A stretch of 64,000 bases of DNA from Nereocystis luetkeana. Lineage: Eukaryota > Sar > Phaeophyceae > Laminariales > Laminariaceae. Where the stretch lies: positions 868,001 through 932,000 of the forward strand of contig JARUPZ010000021.1 in assembly GCA_031213475.1 (NCBI GenBank), written 5' to 3'. Below are positions 9,994-24,900 of the stretch, one piece after another; position 1 is the stretch's first letter; every line of letters begins with the position of its first letter. Both the position numbers and the translations under genes were made by a program. Under the pieces are notes generated by a model. The model had not been told where the DNA came from and ran no database searches. It worked only from the letters and a program-made list of their open reading frames with translations.

Positions 9994-12900
9994 CTGATGG
10001 ACATCGAGACAACCCGTTCACCAGCACGTAACAAGCAACGACAGAAAAAGAAAGCGATGAGAAAATACGCCAATTTTGGGAAAAACCGTGAACGAAGCCA
10101 TACTTCGAAGTACAACACAGTGAAACCGACGATAGCATGGTTGGTACGACCAGTCAGCGTAAATTAATCCAACGGGCCGCATGAAACCAATGATGGCATG
10201 GTTGGTACAACGTGCCACTAACTGAGCCACCGGCAGAACGGGCTCGATGCTAGAGAGCGTGGTTGGTGAACCGATGGAGCCAACGGCGTTTAGGAAAACC
10301 GTTCACGAGAACGAAACTGACATACATTTGAAAACCGGCGATAGCATGGTTGATATCAGGTATGAGCCAAACGGCAGCGAGGCAACTGTTCACGCGCGAA
10401 AAAAAACCCGATGACAAGCATGGTTGGTACCTGGCACCATTACCAAGTACCACTATGATCCCAAAAAAATAAGGATGGTTGGTTGTCATATTAATGACTT
10501 TAAAATTCGTTTCGTTCGTTTTTTTTTTTGTTCGTTCGTTCATTCATTCCTCCGCGAAAAAGATGGTCTAGTCGCTGGTGGACACCAAAGCGTTCTGATC
10601 ATCAAGCAGTTGCTCTTCGGGGTCCATGTGCGCGCAAACCCCGCCCGATAGCCGTGATAATTGGCCGAGCGTACCGCTGACAAGTTGGGCTTAGCAGTGG
10701 GTACCCCGCAATAGGCCAGGTATGGGAAAATCAAGTTGAACCCACCGAGCCGTTCCGGTCATGTTTGCCTTGATCCCGATATACGGCCATGTACGCCTTA
10801 ATTTGGGATAAGGCCGAAACCGCCTCTTAACCCTTTTCGGGCAAATTGCAGTCCCGTTTCGGGGACGAAGCACTCAAATTATAAGTAATCTGTCCCCAAA
10901 AACGAGACAGCAGTCCTGAAAGGGTCAAAGCGGGAGAATCGCCTGAACCCCGTAGAGAGTTTTAAAGCGGGAACAAGCCGATTTGGTCTGCCTTGTCTCT
11001 ACTCTAGCGTCATCGGTGGCTGGCGGCTTATTGCGGGGTACCCACCGTAACTGTAACCAAAACCGTCCTTGTATTTGAGGATAGAGTGACGTTGACTGAG
11101 CCAATGACCGCATGGAATCGACGATAGCGTGAGCGGATGATTCCATGGGATCGTTCAAATGTACCTCTCTGTGACGTAGTTCTGTGGCCGCAGCACTTGT
11201 ATCTCTCTAGGATTGAATAATCGGCACGGACACTGGTTGTGCTGGATGTCGATGGGTAGAAAAAACGGCTTCATATGAAGAACACACACACACACCTGGA
11301 AAATTCTTGAGTCGGTCACACAATTGAAACCGACGAGAACATAAAACCGAGGAGGGCATCGCTGACACTCTGGCCAAAAATTAAAGCTGCGTGCTAATTG
11401 AATATCAGAGTCCAGAAGGAACCTATCTTTTCGGCCAGGGTGGTGCAAATTAGGTAAAATGACATGAAACCGATCATGGCCTGCAAGCAATGCTACGCAC
11501 GGTAGTAGAAACCCGATTATCGACTCGAAACCGGCGATATCATAAAACCGACGGTAACAATACAGCAGCAGTAGTACGAAAGCCACTATGGCATACCTGG
11601 TAAAAACTACCAGGTGAGACGATTTCAGATGAATCCGATGATAGCAGGAAGCCGATTATCGCACAAAACTAGCGATGGACATCGTACGAGTGTCGATATA
11701 TCGTTATCGAGCATTTTTTTGCTCTCCATTGCCCGCCACCCCCGTGTTCATTCTCTCTATTAATAGACTGAACCTAAGCCTCCATGTATCAAATATCGAA
11801 ATCGAATCGACTATTTTCTTTGGTTATCGGTATCGTATCGAACTCGACATCGATATCCGATATCCGATATCGCACAAGTTTCGATGTATCGCATTATCGA
11901 ACTTTCGATATATCGTACCAGGTATCGAACATGTTTTTCCCCTCCATTCCCTGCCGCCCCCGTGTTTATTCTCCTGACAACTGAACGAAAGCCTCCATGC
12001 ATCAGATATCTAAACCGTATCGACTACCCGGTATTTCGTTTCGTTTGTCGGTCTCGTATCGAACTCGATATCGATATCCGATATCCAGCACTACAAGAAA
12101 CTGGCGATAGCACGAAACGGACTAGAACGTACCATGAAACCGATGATAGCACGAACCAGACTATAATATGAAACCGATTATCGGATATATATATATGTAT
12201 GAAACCGATTATCGGATATATATATATGTATGAAACCGATTACAGCACGGAAAAAACGATTAAAAAAACGAAACGAATCATAGCACCAAACTGATGATAG
12301 CACCAAGCCGCGTATTAGCCCGAAACTAATGACAGCATGAACACAAACGATAGCACAACACCGATGGCATGGCACAGCACGAAACCGTTACGAGAGTCGA
12401 GTGCGATACGAGAACGACAAACGCGTTCGATATGATAATATCCAAGTTCGATATACCGACATATCGAAACCTCCAATACGATAAAGGCCGAACAAAACAG
12501 TTACATCAAAAAAAAAATGCAGGAGAGGGTAGAGGTGGGTGACCTTGCTTAGGTAATGACGTAAGCTAGGCTAGTTCGTGTCGTGCTGCTCTACCTTGGC
12601 GACGACGCAGGCTCTTCGGTACCAGCGGAGCATGTCCCCCGCAACCCTCTCAGGAGACTGCAGCTGCACCTGTCCCATGGGAGGGCGGCAGGAAAAACGA
12701 CGAGGAAAGAAACACGAAGCAACGAAACAGGACGCCACCATGACCATGAACAGACCAAACGGCCCGGGTGGAGGGGGGGTACAGACATGTCATGCATGGC
12801 CGTAGTCGTATGGCCATAGACCCTCGCATCCCTACAATGCCGGGACGTAGGGGGGGGGGGGGGGTTGAAGCAACGTAAATAACTACTGTACGTGAACAAC

Positions 12901-15900
12901 TAAATGACTGAAAACATAAATCAGCTTTGAATGCATGCATTCGACCAAGCTGGTTGTGCCATCCTATGCTAATGTGGTGTGGTGTGCCAACGCCACTCAA
13001 GAGAAAAGTCGCGAGCAACGTCCGATTCGATGTGCATAGCCCGTGCGGGAACATAGCTTGCAAAACTTGGTACTACAAGATAAGGATATAGATATGACAT
13101 GGTGATATTACACAAATGATATGACGTGCTTCGATATGATATGGCAATATGACACAAATGATATGACGTGCTTCGATATGATATGGCAATATGACACAAA
13201 TGATATGACGTGCTTCGATATGATATGGCATGATGGGGGGCCCATTCACGATGTATGTTACGACTTTATGTCACACGGTATTTGTACGACGTACAATATG
13301 ACATGGTATTCCCTTCTACGACACGATAGACGCGACATGACATGCGACGCTATTACGGGAGACCAAACAAAATAGGACCAAATATTGTTAGTAAAAATAG
13401 GGAAATATATAGGTTTTGTGTGTACCATAGGTCCTATTTACTATGGCCCCCCGTAATATGATACGATATGACATGATATACGACCATATAGCAAACTATT
13501 ACGGGGGACCATAGTAAACAGGAGCTACGGCACAGGCAAAAACCTATGTGTTTACCTATTTTTACTAACAATATTTGTCCCTATTTTCCTACGGTATATT
13601 GTTAGTAAAAATAGGTAAATATATAGGTTTTGTGTGTACCACAGGTCCTATTTACTATGGTCCCCCGTAATACGAGACGATATGACATGATATACGACAA
13701 TATAGCAAACTAATACGGGGGGCCATAGTAAACAGGACCTACGGTACAGACAAAAACCTATATATTTACCTATTGTTACTAACGATATTTGGTCCTATTT
13801 ACTATGGTCTCCCGTAAACAGCAGAAAAAAGAAAAACATCCGCAGTGGTCGGAAAAATACATCGAACTGTGAAATACTCCGGTAATATATGTGATACGAT
13901 CGAACGCCTCGAAGCACAGCACACCGGCGTACCTTTTTCCTCCCCCGCTCCCCCATCGTTCGACACAAAGCGCGGTCGTCGCGTAAACGCACTAAAAACG
14001 CCTCCCCCGCCGACAGGCGCATGCCGTCGAAAAGAAACCCGTCCTCCTGCACCAAGAAACGACACCGAGGAGCGAAGCGGCAGCAGTTGCGCCGCACAAA
14101 AAAAACGGCAAAAAACAGGAAACGGGTTGGCCGGCGGGCGAGCGAGCGAGCGAGCACGCGAGAGTCCGTAAAAATAAGTTCGTGTGGTGCCCAAGTATAG
14201 AATTACGATCTTCGTACTAGAGATATGATATAATGCCAACTTGGCCGGAAATATAAGAACCATTTGGGGACAACTATTACTACCAAACTGTCCTTACAAG
14301 CCTCACCAGTGAAACAGGTTAAAATCGACGCCATTTTATCAGCTAGCAGCTAGACTTGGGGGGCTTTTTAGCGGAGGTGAATGTAAACAAGCGAGCAACC
14401 GTTTAGTGTTGTTGGTCGTTTTGCTGCCAATTTTTTTTTTCTGTTTTGTTTATGATCTCTCGGAAAGCGAGACAAGGCAACCGCAGGGCGGGGTTCGTGC
14501 CACGTCTGAAGAAAGACGCAAAACCGAAGGATGTGGAGGGGTGGCTAAAAACGAAAACGCCCATTCCTTTTGCGAACCTCTTGGAAAGCGACACAGGCGA
14601 CACTGGGCGGGGTGTGTGTGTTGTCTTCACACCAAGCCGTTTTTTCTACCGGACTGCATCAGTGCACCCAGTCTCCGTCCTAATTCCTTATCCTAGAGAG
14701 ATGCAAATTATGCGGTTACAGACTGTGAGACAAGAGCAAATAGACCGAAAATAGTCGCGTGCACGTCTCGAGGAAAGAAGAAAGCCAAAACACGCCGGGG
14801 TGACAAACCGAAAAAATAAAAAAGCATCCAACCTAGAGACAACGCTGCCGTGAATGGTTACAGTGCCCTCAAGACACGCTGACGCGAACCGTTTCCCTTC
14901 TGCAGAGGTAACCTTTCGACAAATGCTCACGACGGGAGTGCAAGACCATCCCGTGATTGGCCAATTGACGTGCTTTTATCTCCATCTTGGTAATATATTT
15001 TACTGTTACTATTGTTACGGGGGACCATAGTAGATAAGACCAAATATTGCTGGTGAAAATAGCGAAATATCTACTTTTTCGTGTACCGTACCTGGTAGGT
15101 CCTATTTAATACGGTCGCCCGTAATATCGATAGTATGAAGGACGAAAAAATGACCCAGTAATAAATTCCAAGAGTTTTTTTTCTCGTGACAATGAGCCGA
15201 GCTACCTTGTCTCATCTCCAATCCGACCTGATACCGGATGGTCTGGAAATCGGCACGCCCCTACTGTATGCCACTCCCACGTTTTGTGAGGCTCCGCTCA
15301 CGTGAGGAGCTCTGTACCACTATGAATAGTGAGTCATGCCAAAACCTGACTTCGAGAAAAAAATGTAGGTCAAGACTGAGCTCGGGTTTTAGGCACAACT
15401 TGCATGGAACTACTTAGACCTATGCCAATGGAAACGCGAAGTTCGAAAGTTTTTTTTCAAATATATTGCTTTAAAAAAGCAGCCGAACATTTTCACGTAC
15501 CGCCGCTGTGGGGAAAAAAGAGAAAAAACGTTTGATTTTTTTATTTTTTTTCCCCCAACGGCTGCAGGCGGCGCAATTTATGTTTTCCTGTTTGCAAATT
15601 GTCAACACGGTGATCGAAACCAGCTCGTGCGACGATCGACGCTCGATCTCGACATAGACTCAGCCCACGGCCAACCCGCTCGGTATCTGGCAAGCCCAAC
15701 GAAGATAGATGACGGCCTCGAAGATATCAGGTGGATCCATGGTCTAAGGGGCGAGAGCTTGCCGGCGGCGTCCTACGATATCCTCCCAAACCTGAAAAAA
15801 AGTCTATTTTTTGCCATTCGAGACGGATGGAGAAGTTTTGTCTTCTGTTTTGTGCAAACCAGCGGCCAAATGTTTTTTCATCATGCGCCTGATCAGCTCC

Positions 15901-18900
15901 CGCCACATGACACCGGCCATGGTGTGAAAACGGTGACCCTAGGGTGGGTCGGAGCCCCTAACGAGCGCACTCCGTTCAGAATTCATGACGCAATCGTTGG
16001 TTTTGTTGATCGATGTCTGTCGAGGACTCGGAATCTCGCCGCTTCGAACCAAAGATCGGCCTGAGTTTTTCTCAAGCCGATGTTGGCCCAACATCGGCCC
16101 CAGATTTGTTTTTTTCGGGCTTTTCCAAAAGTTAGGGACTTTTTTTTTTTTTACGTGGCCCATAGGAAGCGTGTTCTGAATTGTTTTGGCGGGTACCTTT
16201 GAAATTCAAACTTTTCATTGAAACTTCGCTGTCCCATTGGCATAGGTCTTACAGTGAAATATGTGCGTACGTGCAGTGCAGCAGGCAAAGGGTTATAACT
16301 CGAGGAAGAAAGCCATGGTGGTCAAGATGCACACCGACTACCGTTTCATAAGAGTTTTATTCCAATTAAATCTGCTGCGAATTGCACTCGACCGATGGAG
16401 CGGTTTGGTCCTCAACTCATGCTTTGCACGCTGCGGCGTGATGTGACACACCGTAAAACTATCCAAAAAAAATGCCTACGAGGACAACTACAGTGGGTTT
16501 CCGCTTGAGGGGGGGCCAAATAACCGAGAGAAGAAAAAAAAAGGACAAGACACCCAAGCATGTGCCACTATACCTCTACCCTTCTATCGTAGCACTATCG
16601 TAGCAGGCGTCTTGCCGAGAACCGCTACGTACGTGCCTCGAACACATAATCGATTCCTACTCGATGATCTCTACGTCTTTCAAGGCAGATCTAGCCTCGA
16701 AAAAACTCTTCATATATCTGACAATCGCACATGATAGGGGTACGTTATATCAGATATTATAGGTGTACCGATATCGACATCGGAATCGGTAGTATATCAT
16801 AGTTTTATACCGATACGGTAGGGTTTCGGCTTTCGATAAATCGATTTTTTTTCCGATATTCACTGACCCCCCTCGTCTTTCCGCACCTCGTGATCGACGG
16901 TGTCCACGAAGCCCTGCGCCTTGGGCACCACCACGCTTGTACCGCAGGCATGAGCCTCCAAAACTGGGGTGGGAGGGGGGTAGAGCAGGGTGGGGTGGGG
17001 TGGGGCGTGGGAAACGTGTTGCTGTCGTCGTCAATCCGATTGTTGCGTTCGTTGTCGGTACCGCTTTACGTTCAAGTGTCACGTCCGGAACCGCCTGAAA
17101 CGCCTCCTACAGAAACACATCCTGGGCCCTGGCCATGACCCTGTCACTCACCGGTATTCCCCAAGGTCTCAAAGTGGGAGCAGGAGACGTGCACGTCCGC
17201 CGTGGCGTAAACGGGGGCGAGGTCCTCGTGTCCCAAAAAGCCCGGCCGGCAGTACACGCCCCCCTATTGACCGCAGCATTACCCGAACCCGTTTAACAGT
17301 CACCGTGAATGGCAGAACAAGGGGGGCGGGGGGGGGGGTACAAGGCGGGGAGCAAGGCACGGGGAGTTCGTGGAAAGAGGAGGGGAGGGGGTGGGGGGGG
17401 GGGGGGGGGGGTGTACTCGATAGGACTGATGTACTCGATCTCATCATGGCCGGAGTCGGGGGCGGAACAAAACGGCTGGCCAGAAGATGACAACGTACCA
17501 CTCTGTTCGAAAATATAATAAACTATTACATTCAAATATTCAATCGAAACGTATATTACATTTCGGGGTCAATCGAAATGTTTATTACATTTCGGGACAG
17601 AGTGGTACGACAGCTGCTAATACATGACAAAACGATGGCTGGGAACAGAAATGAAAAACGGTTCGGCGAGAGAGTACTACAATTCGTGCTGTGGGAAGCG
17701 CCACCTTTCTGCCGGGGAAACCGGCGGGGGGGGGGGGGTGGATGCGTGGTGACCGTGACAACAGACGCCCCGACCGGTAGGGCTGGCTGACAACAGACGC
17801 CCAGGTGTTTAGTGCTTGCAGAGTTTTATGACAGTGCATCCCTCGGCTCCGAACAGGGATGCACGGCGCTCATTGCGTCGTTTTTACTGCGCTTTTACGA
17901 CCGTCGGGGGACATATCAGAGTATTTATAGTAATCAGAACAAAACATGGTGTGTAAACATTGGGGGGGGGGGGTACCCACCGTAGTTTTTGGGTACATCA
18001 TGGGTTCTGATTCCCGTGAGCCTCCCTTGATAGTACTCTAGTATAGGCCGTGGTCAATCATTCATCGTCAGCTCAGCCCAACTCCTCAGCATCATCATCA
18101 CGTTATTACCATCGGCAGCATGAACATCACTACCACCACCACCACCACCACCACCATCACTCGCTGTAATCACAAGCATCAGCATCATCACTCGTTAACG
18201 CCAGCAGCATCGACATCACCATCAACATCAACATCACCACACGCATCAGCATCAGGGTTAGTCACGGATTACGACCCGACCCGCGGGTCGGATCAACTCC
18301 TTTTTTTTCAATTCCACGAGTGGTGTCCGGTCGGGTCAGGAGGTTTTCAACTCTCACGGGCCGGGTCGGGTCGGGTCGGGTCGGGTCGGGTCGGGTCACC
18401 CTTTTACCCGACCCGACCCGGCCTGACCCGCGGGGCGTGATCCGACCCATGAAGAGCCCTGACTAGCATTAATATCAACACCAGCATCAACACGATGTCA
18501 TCATATCACCACCATAACCACCACCCCTTAAAAAGTCATCAAAATCTCCAATACCACCATCAATAGCATCACAATCTTTCCCACCACCACCACGCATAAC
18601 CATCATCATCATTGGCATACCAGGTATTCGTCAGCACCATGACCATGATCAGGAAAGTAACAATTAATAGACCGCCGCCTTCAGGACGAGGAGTCAAAAA
18701 CCGAACAAAAGTCCTGGGGGAAAAGAAAACCGTATGGAACATCGCAGTTTTTGACCTCTGTTTCCCCCGCAGGACATTTTTTTTGTTTTTTTCGTTCCCC
18801 CCTTCTAAAAGTGGTCTATAACCATGAACATATGTCGGCTTATACAGCGCTATGATACCCACCGACCTACATGGAGGCCCCGGCGCATGGTATAAGCCGC

Positions 18901-21900
18901 CGTTGTCCCCGCCGCTTCCGCCGCCGCCACTGCCGAGTGGGCGCATTGTCCAGATGACGGCACACGAGTCGACGATGCTGATTCCCTCGCAGCTGCTTCT
19001 CTGCTCCTCCCCGCACCGGCCCGCCTTGCCTACAATGGGTGGTGCTACAACACCAACAACAATATCACCCTCCTCTCCTCCTGCCCAAGGGTAGTGCTAT
19101 AAAACCATCAACATAACCATTCTCATAAGCCGCTTACCCTGGTTCGCCGATTGCCCTGTTCGGACCAGCTTCCGTGACGCTCAGACAGCCGACTCCTCAT
19201 GGCTCCATCCCCGATCAGCGCCAAATAGACGCCATCCACGCTGCCGCACATCGCCAGGAGCTGGTCTATACGCTTTCGGGATCAAAACCAACGCACGACG
19301 GACGCACACACTAAACATGAACAAAAAAAACAAAACAAAGCGCTACATTCGAATATCTCAGGTTCAACCCCAATACGGCGATTCGTTATGGTACCCGACC
19401 CTGAACACAGATTTCATCGATCAATTTTTCAAAGTTTTTTTTTTTCGTGAGAAAAAGAGCCGAAATTTCTTACGGCCGAAATTTGTCAAGAGCGGGCACC
19501 CTCTGCCTGTGCGTACCCCCTGGGAGATGATCCGGAAGAAGGCCACGCGGAAGAATACGGGACACGGGAAGGAAGGTGGTCTTTGGTTGGAGGTGGGCTG
19601 ACGAATACACGGGATAGACTCTGGTAGGAGGGTTCCGCTCTCTGTTGGCACGAGACTTGCTGAGTGCAACGAGAACAAAGAGCGGGGGAAGTGGCCTTTT
19701 CGTGGCGGGGTGTTAGGCCTCACGGATGTGGCTCTCAACCCAGACTGAGCTAGCATGAGATAATCCGAGGACTTGAGAGAGGGCAAAAGCGGCACACGTC
19801 AATTCTAGAAAGCTGTAGATGTTGCCCACTACAGATGAAGACCAACGTTGGGGTTTCACAGGGGATAATTGACTACATGATCACAGCGAAACAGTAACTG
19901 CGTGATTGGGGGATGATGATACATTGGTTGGTGTCCGAGCTACAATGGTTGAAAGCAAAGAGTCGTACGGCACGGGCGCAAGCTTTTCCTACCCCTACTG
20001 CTGTACTGCTGGGCACTCACGCTCCTCGTAGGCGGCTTGACGACAATAATTTTATCATTGTTTTGGTCGGCATGTCGGGGTTTCCCGAAGGGGGTAAGAG
20101 CGCTTAGTTTGGGGTGCTCCCAACTCGGGGGCGCTACCCACTGTACTCCTTGACACCAGGACCGTGCTACCGTAGGGGTTGCAATCAGGGGTTGCAAATA
20201 GGGGTTGCAATTAGGGGTTGCCATCAGGGGTTGCCATTAAGGTTTGCCATTAGGGGTTGCGATCAGGGGTTGCAATCAGGGGCTGCTATTAGGGATTGCA
20301 ATCAAGGGTAGCGATTAGCGATTAGGGTAGCGATTGGGGGTTGCCATCAGAGGTTGCAATGAGGGGCTGCAATTAGGGGTGGCAATCAAGGGCTGCAATC
20401 AGGGGCTGCCATTAGGGGTTGCGATTAGGGGTTGCCACTAGGGGTTGCCATCAGGGGTTATAATCAGGGGTTGCAATCAGGGTCAACGACTAGGGGTTGC
20501 CATCAGGGGTTGTGAATAGCGCTTGCAATCAGGGGTTGCATTCAGGGGTTCCAATCAGGGGTCGCAATCAGGGGTAGCGACTAGGGGTTGCCATCAGGGG
20601 TTGCAAATAGGGATTTTTCCGATAGGGATTGCAAGTAGGGGTTGCCATTAGGTGTTGCAACTAGGGGCTGCACTTTTAGTCCCAAAGCACTCCCCACTGG
20701 CGGGGGTCCTCACATTGAAGAGCTACCCAACATACTTGCATCCAATGTGCATTGCGCATTACTATTTGCAAGCCTACTTGGTTGTGTATCGGGTGTACGA
20801 GCTTACATTTGTTTCCCCTCTAAAGTCGGTTGTTGGGTGGGGGACACAGAAGGAGATTCAAAACATTTCAGTGCTACTGTACCCCTACCCCTACCGTGGC
20901 ATGCCTCCTTACACTAAGAAACCTCAACCTTTTAGTACTGCCCTGTACATAAACATATACACAATACCAGTGTCTGGCTTCAACTCCCCAAACTGGAGCG
21001 CAGTCCTTAAGGCCTAAACATGTAAAACCAGTATTTTCAACCATCACCATCCAGCACGCCTAATTCGGCGCGAGTCGACGAGGGAAGGAGGTGCTGAATG
21101 AGCCCTTCCCGCGATAAAAAAAGCCTTCCAAGGCGCGTACCCTAGTGTCAGCCGGATGGGGGGGAAGAGGGAGAACCTACTATGTGACCCCGGATCTGAG
21201 TTTGGCCTGACAGTGTGAGGGAGCAGGATAAAGAAGGGCGAAAATAATAGATGGGATGGAAAAAAAAAAGAAGAAAAAAAATATGTCCGCGAAGGGTTCT
21301 TCATCCTATAGAGAGGCGCGAGCTCTGCGGTAACAACACTACAAGACAGATTCAAATACATCGCAGGCGGCCAGGCGTGTTGTGTGCGTGTAGTGGGACA
21401 TAAATACATCCACAAACCAGACGGATAGCAGGTAAGCAAGCGAAATGGAGTTTTTTTTTGTCAATAAAATAAATGATACCTGGTGAATAAATGTATCCCA
21501 ATGGCGTAGTTCTATACCGCTCTGTTCGGAAATACAGACCTCGTTCGGGAGTAGGGGTGGGCATCCAAACGGACGCTGTATTTCCGAACCGAGTGAACTG
21601 AGTTATCCCACACGGACTCTATAAGTCCGAACAGAGCGAATTTTCTTGTTAACGATACACCCAAGCACCTTTTCTGGGCCGAACCGCCCGACGTACACCA
21701 CCAGCAAGCCTTCGGGGTTTCCAAACGTGAGGCGATTTCGAACCTCGGCGTTGCTGCAAAAAAAAAAAAAGAGGGCGCGTAACGGCACGGGGGTAGGTAG
21801 ACGAACGAGGGAGGATCGGCAAAGAAACGCACTAAACTACAAAAAAAAAAACGGTTTTATATGTGAGAAGGTATTCGGCAACGTGCGGCAGCAAAATTGG

Positions 21901-24900
21901 CGGTAGTACTGCTCGTAGCGTGAAACTGCGCAAAGGTAGCAAGCGGGCAGGCGAGCCAGCTATATGTTTCAAGCAAGCTAAGAGGGAGACTGTCAAGGCG
22001 GGGATGCTTCATTCACCCCCCCCTTCCCCCTCTCTCCCTCTTTTAAAAAATCAGGGAGTATTTCTTGCCTTGCTCCCGGCCTGAAGAGGTCCACCGCCAC
22101 GCCTGTCTTCATGATGTGGTCGGACGAAACGCCTCTTTGCGCCAGCTTTTTCTGGGAAATATATTTTGGAGCGTCGTATGAGGGGGCAATTCGTATTCTG
22201 CGCACCAAAAGGTCGAACGTGAAGCGACGTGTCCATGCGAATCAAACGCGACCTGATACTCGTAGTAATATTAACGATAAACATGATATTCGTGCAAGCA
22301 AGAACAAAACCTTTTTAAGAAGAACAAGAGTTCCATGTCATAGAAGCGACCGAAAGAGGAGACACAACCTCAAAAGAGGAGAGGAATCAGATATATTGGC
22401 GGACTCTTCATGTTCTCTCATATCAATTTCTTACGATCGTAGCGGTTGTGTAACATCGACTCACACCTCACCTGTGAAGAATCGACATATTTCGTGACTT
22501 TCATGGCAAATTGGCCTCTGCCATATCTTGCATCAAAGAACAGGCTGCACCTGTTGTGGCTCTCCTCGATTGTGTAATTTGAAGGCTGACACTGCTACCC
22601 AGACTTGTTTCAGGGCCTTCGGTACGGCTACCTATAATCGGATTGGGAACATCTCTCTCTTCGGCGCAGTCGCATGGTAGACAGCGTCATCGTCAAGCAA
22701 ACATCGAGTTTGGACAGTTACATTGCGATGATACGAAAGGCTGAGTAACACTCCCACCCCCCCCCCCGCACGTGGCGGTGGTGGTGGTGCTGCTGCTGCT
22801 GCTGCTACTGCTGCTGATACCGCTACTGCTGATATGTTTGCTATCTGCCTGACTCGAGGCGTACTATCTGAAGCAACGGCCAGTCCCGTTTGTCGGGTGC
22901 ATGCACAAGCGTGTGTGAAGCTTTTAACAGAACGGAGATATCAGGTATCATACAGAGTCAGACCTATCAAACGTTGGGCTTCCGTGCGCTAGCTATTGTA
23001 AAAGAGCGGCGCACGTCTTGAGATATACTACTACCCTCCCTGCTGCTGTGGCTTCGGCTTTGGCTACTGCAGCTGCTGTCACTTACGAGTTACGACTACT
23101 ACTGCTGCCGTGTTCGCTGCTCGTAGCTACGACGATGGCTCCTGCTGCTGCTTGTTGCTGCGTTCAAATTATTCCGTATTATTTTCTCGAATTTTTTCGA
23201 TAGATATTCCAGAAAAAGACGGGGAAACCTCAATCCGCTCCCTCACAACGAAAACGTGAAGAGCGCCTCCAAACAATCCGGTTCGCAAAGAATGTGTTTT
23301 GGAGAGCGAGGACAAGCTGCTTGACGCGCGACGTAGCGAACCGAGCTAAGGGCAGAGCGCACCATTGCATTATGTCACGAAAACAGCGTGCGAGTCTTGT
23401 CATGTGGTACATGTTGTTCTTCTGTTCCAAAATATTTGTTTTGCAGTGCGATATCATATAATACCATGTGATGTGATATCATACAAGATCCGATCGGCTA
23501 TATTGGAGGAAATCTTGTTCTTCTTGACAGGTTTTGTTCTTGGTTGCACGAATATCATGTTAATACTGATAATAATAACCTAAAAAATAAAAACAATAAT
23601 CACAACAATAGAAAACAATAATCACAACAATAGAAAGTAAAAGTACTGCTGATAATAATGACGATAATAATCATCATAGTCGATAATAATCATCATAATA
23701 ACGACAACAGCAATAATAATAACAACCACGACAACAACACCACCGCCACAACAACACCGCTACCATCAACAAGAATAAGAACAAGAAGGACAAGAACAGG
23801 AACAAGAACAAGAACAGGAACAAGAACAAGAACAAGAACAAGAAGAACCAGAACAAGAACAAGAACAACACGAACAACAAGAACAAGAACAACACGAACA
23901 ACAAGAACAAGAACAAGAACAAGAACAACAAGAACAAGAACAAAAACAAGAACAAGAAGAACAACAACAAAAACAAGAACAAGAACAACAAGAACAAGAA
24001 CAAAAACAAGAACAACAACAAGAACAAAAACAAGAACAAGAAGAACAAGAAGAACGCAGGTACCTTGAAAGACGGAGACGTGGTGGCGCAGCTGTCAAGC
24101 AAACGGCTCTCAGCACCCTCCTTCAGGCCAGTCACAAACCCCACGATCGGCCACACTCGCATCTCCGACAAGAGCTCCTGAAGCAAGAAAAAACATCGGT
24201 GGCGGCGGACGAAACGGGACGGCACAAGACAGGACGCGCCAGGGCAGCACAGGGCAAGGTGAGAAGAAGCACGACGGGACGGGATATGACGGGCCGGGAT
24301 AGGGCGGGACCGGGATGGGACGGAACAGGACGGGGCGGGACGCAGTATGAAGGGACAGGATAGGACGGGACGAGGCAAGACGGGACGGGATGTAACAGAA
24401 CGGGATATCACAAAACGGGACGGGATATGACAGGAGGGGGTAGGACAAGACAGGACGTGACAAGACGCCAGGGCAGCTTGGGACGATATCCCGGTTTCCT
24501 ATTCCTAATGGAGGGTCGGTACTGTGTGTGACCCTCGTGCGCAACACCGGTCGGAGGGGGCGCGGGCGGGCACCTGAACATCGGTGTGGACGGAGCCGAC
24601 CACGGGCACGTTGTTCATCCTGGAAGCAAGGATCAAGAAGGGGCTGATGGCGTCCATGGTGCAATGCATCACGTCCGGCTTCTCCCTTCGCATGACGTCG
24701 AGGACAAGCATCTGAAAAACCGAAGATTAAGAGCGTTAACGAAATCAAGATGTGACGGTTGAGGACCAGCATACGAAAAACCGCACATACATGAGCGTCA
24801 ACAAATTGACATTAATAAATGTACCAAAAGGGCTGTGGTTTCGTATCCCCCTCACCCTATGTCTAGTCCTAGGTGCTCTTGGTTCCGATCACACACACCC

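Noticed and set aside
20165-20665. Regular repeats considered as a CRISPR array
   Set aside because: Units are 12 bp with no unique spacers, in a eukaryotic intron. The 9.2-kb array fails for the same reason.
23674-24411. 245-codon minus-strand frame rich in Leu/Phe
   Set aside because: Mostly translation of the AACAAG and GGGAC arrays, joined to the real 38-codon exon 5.
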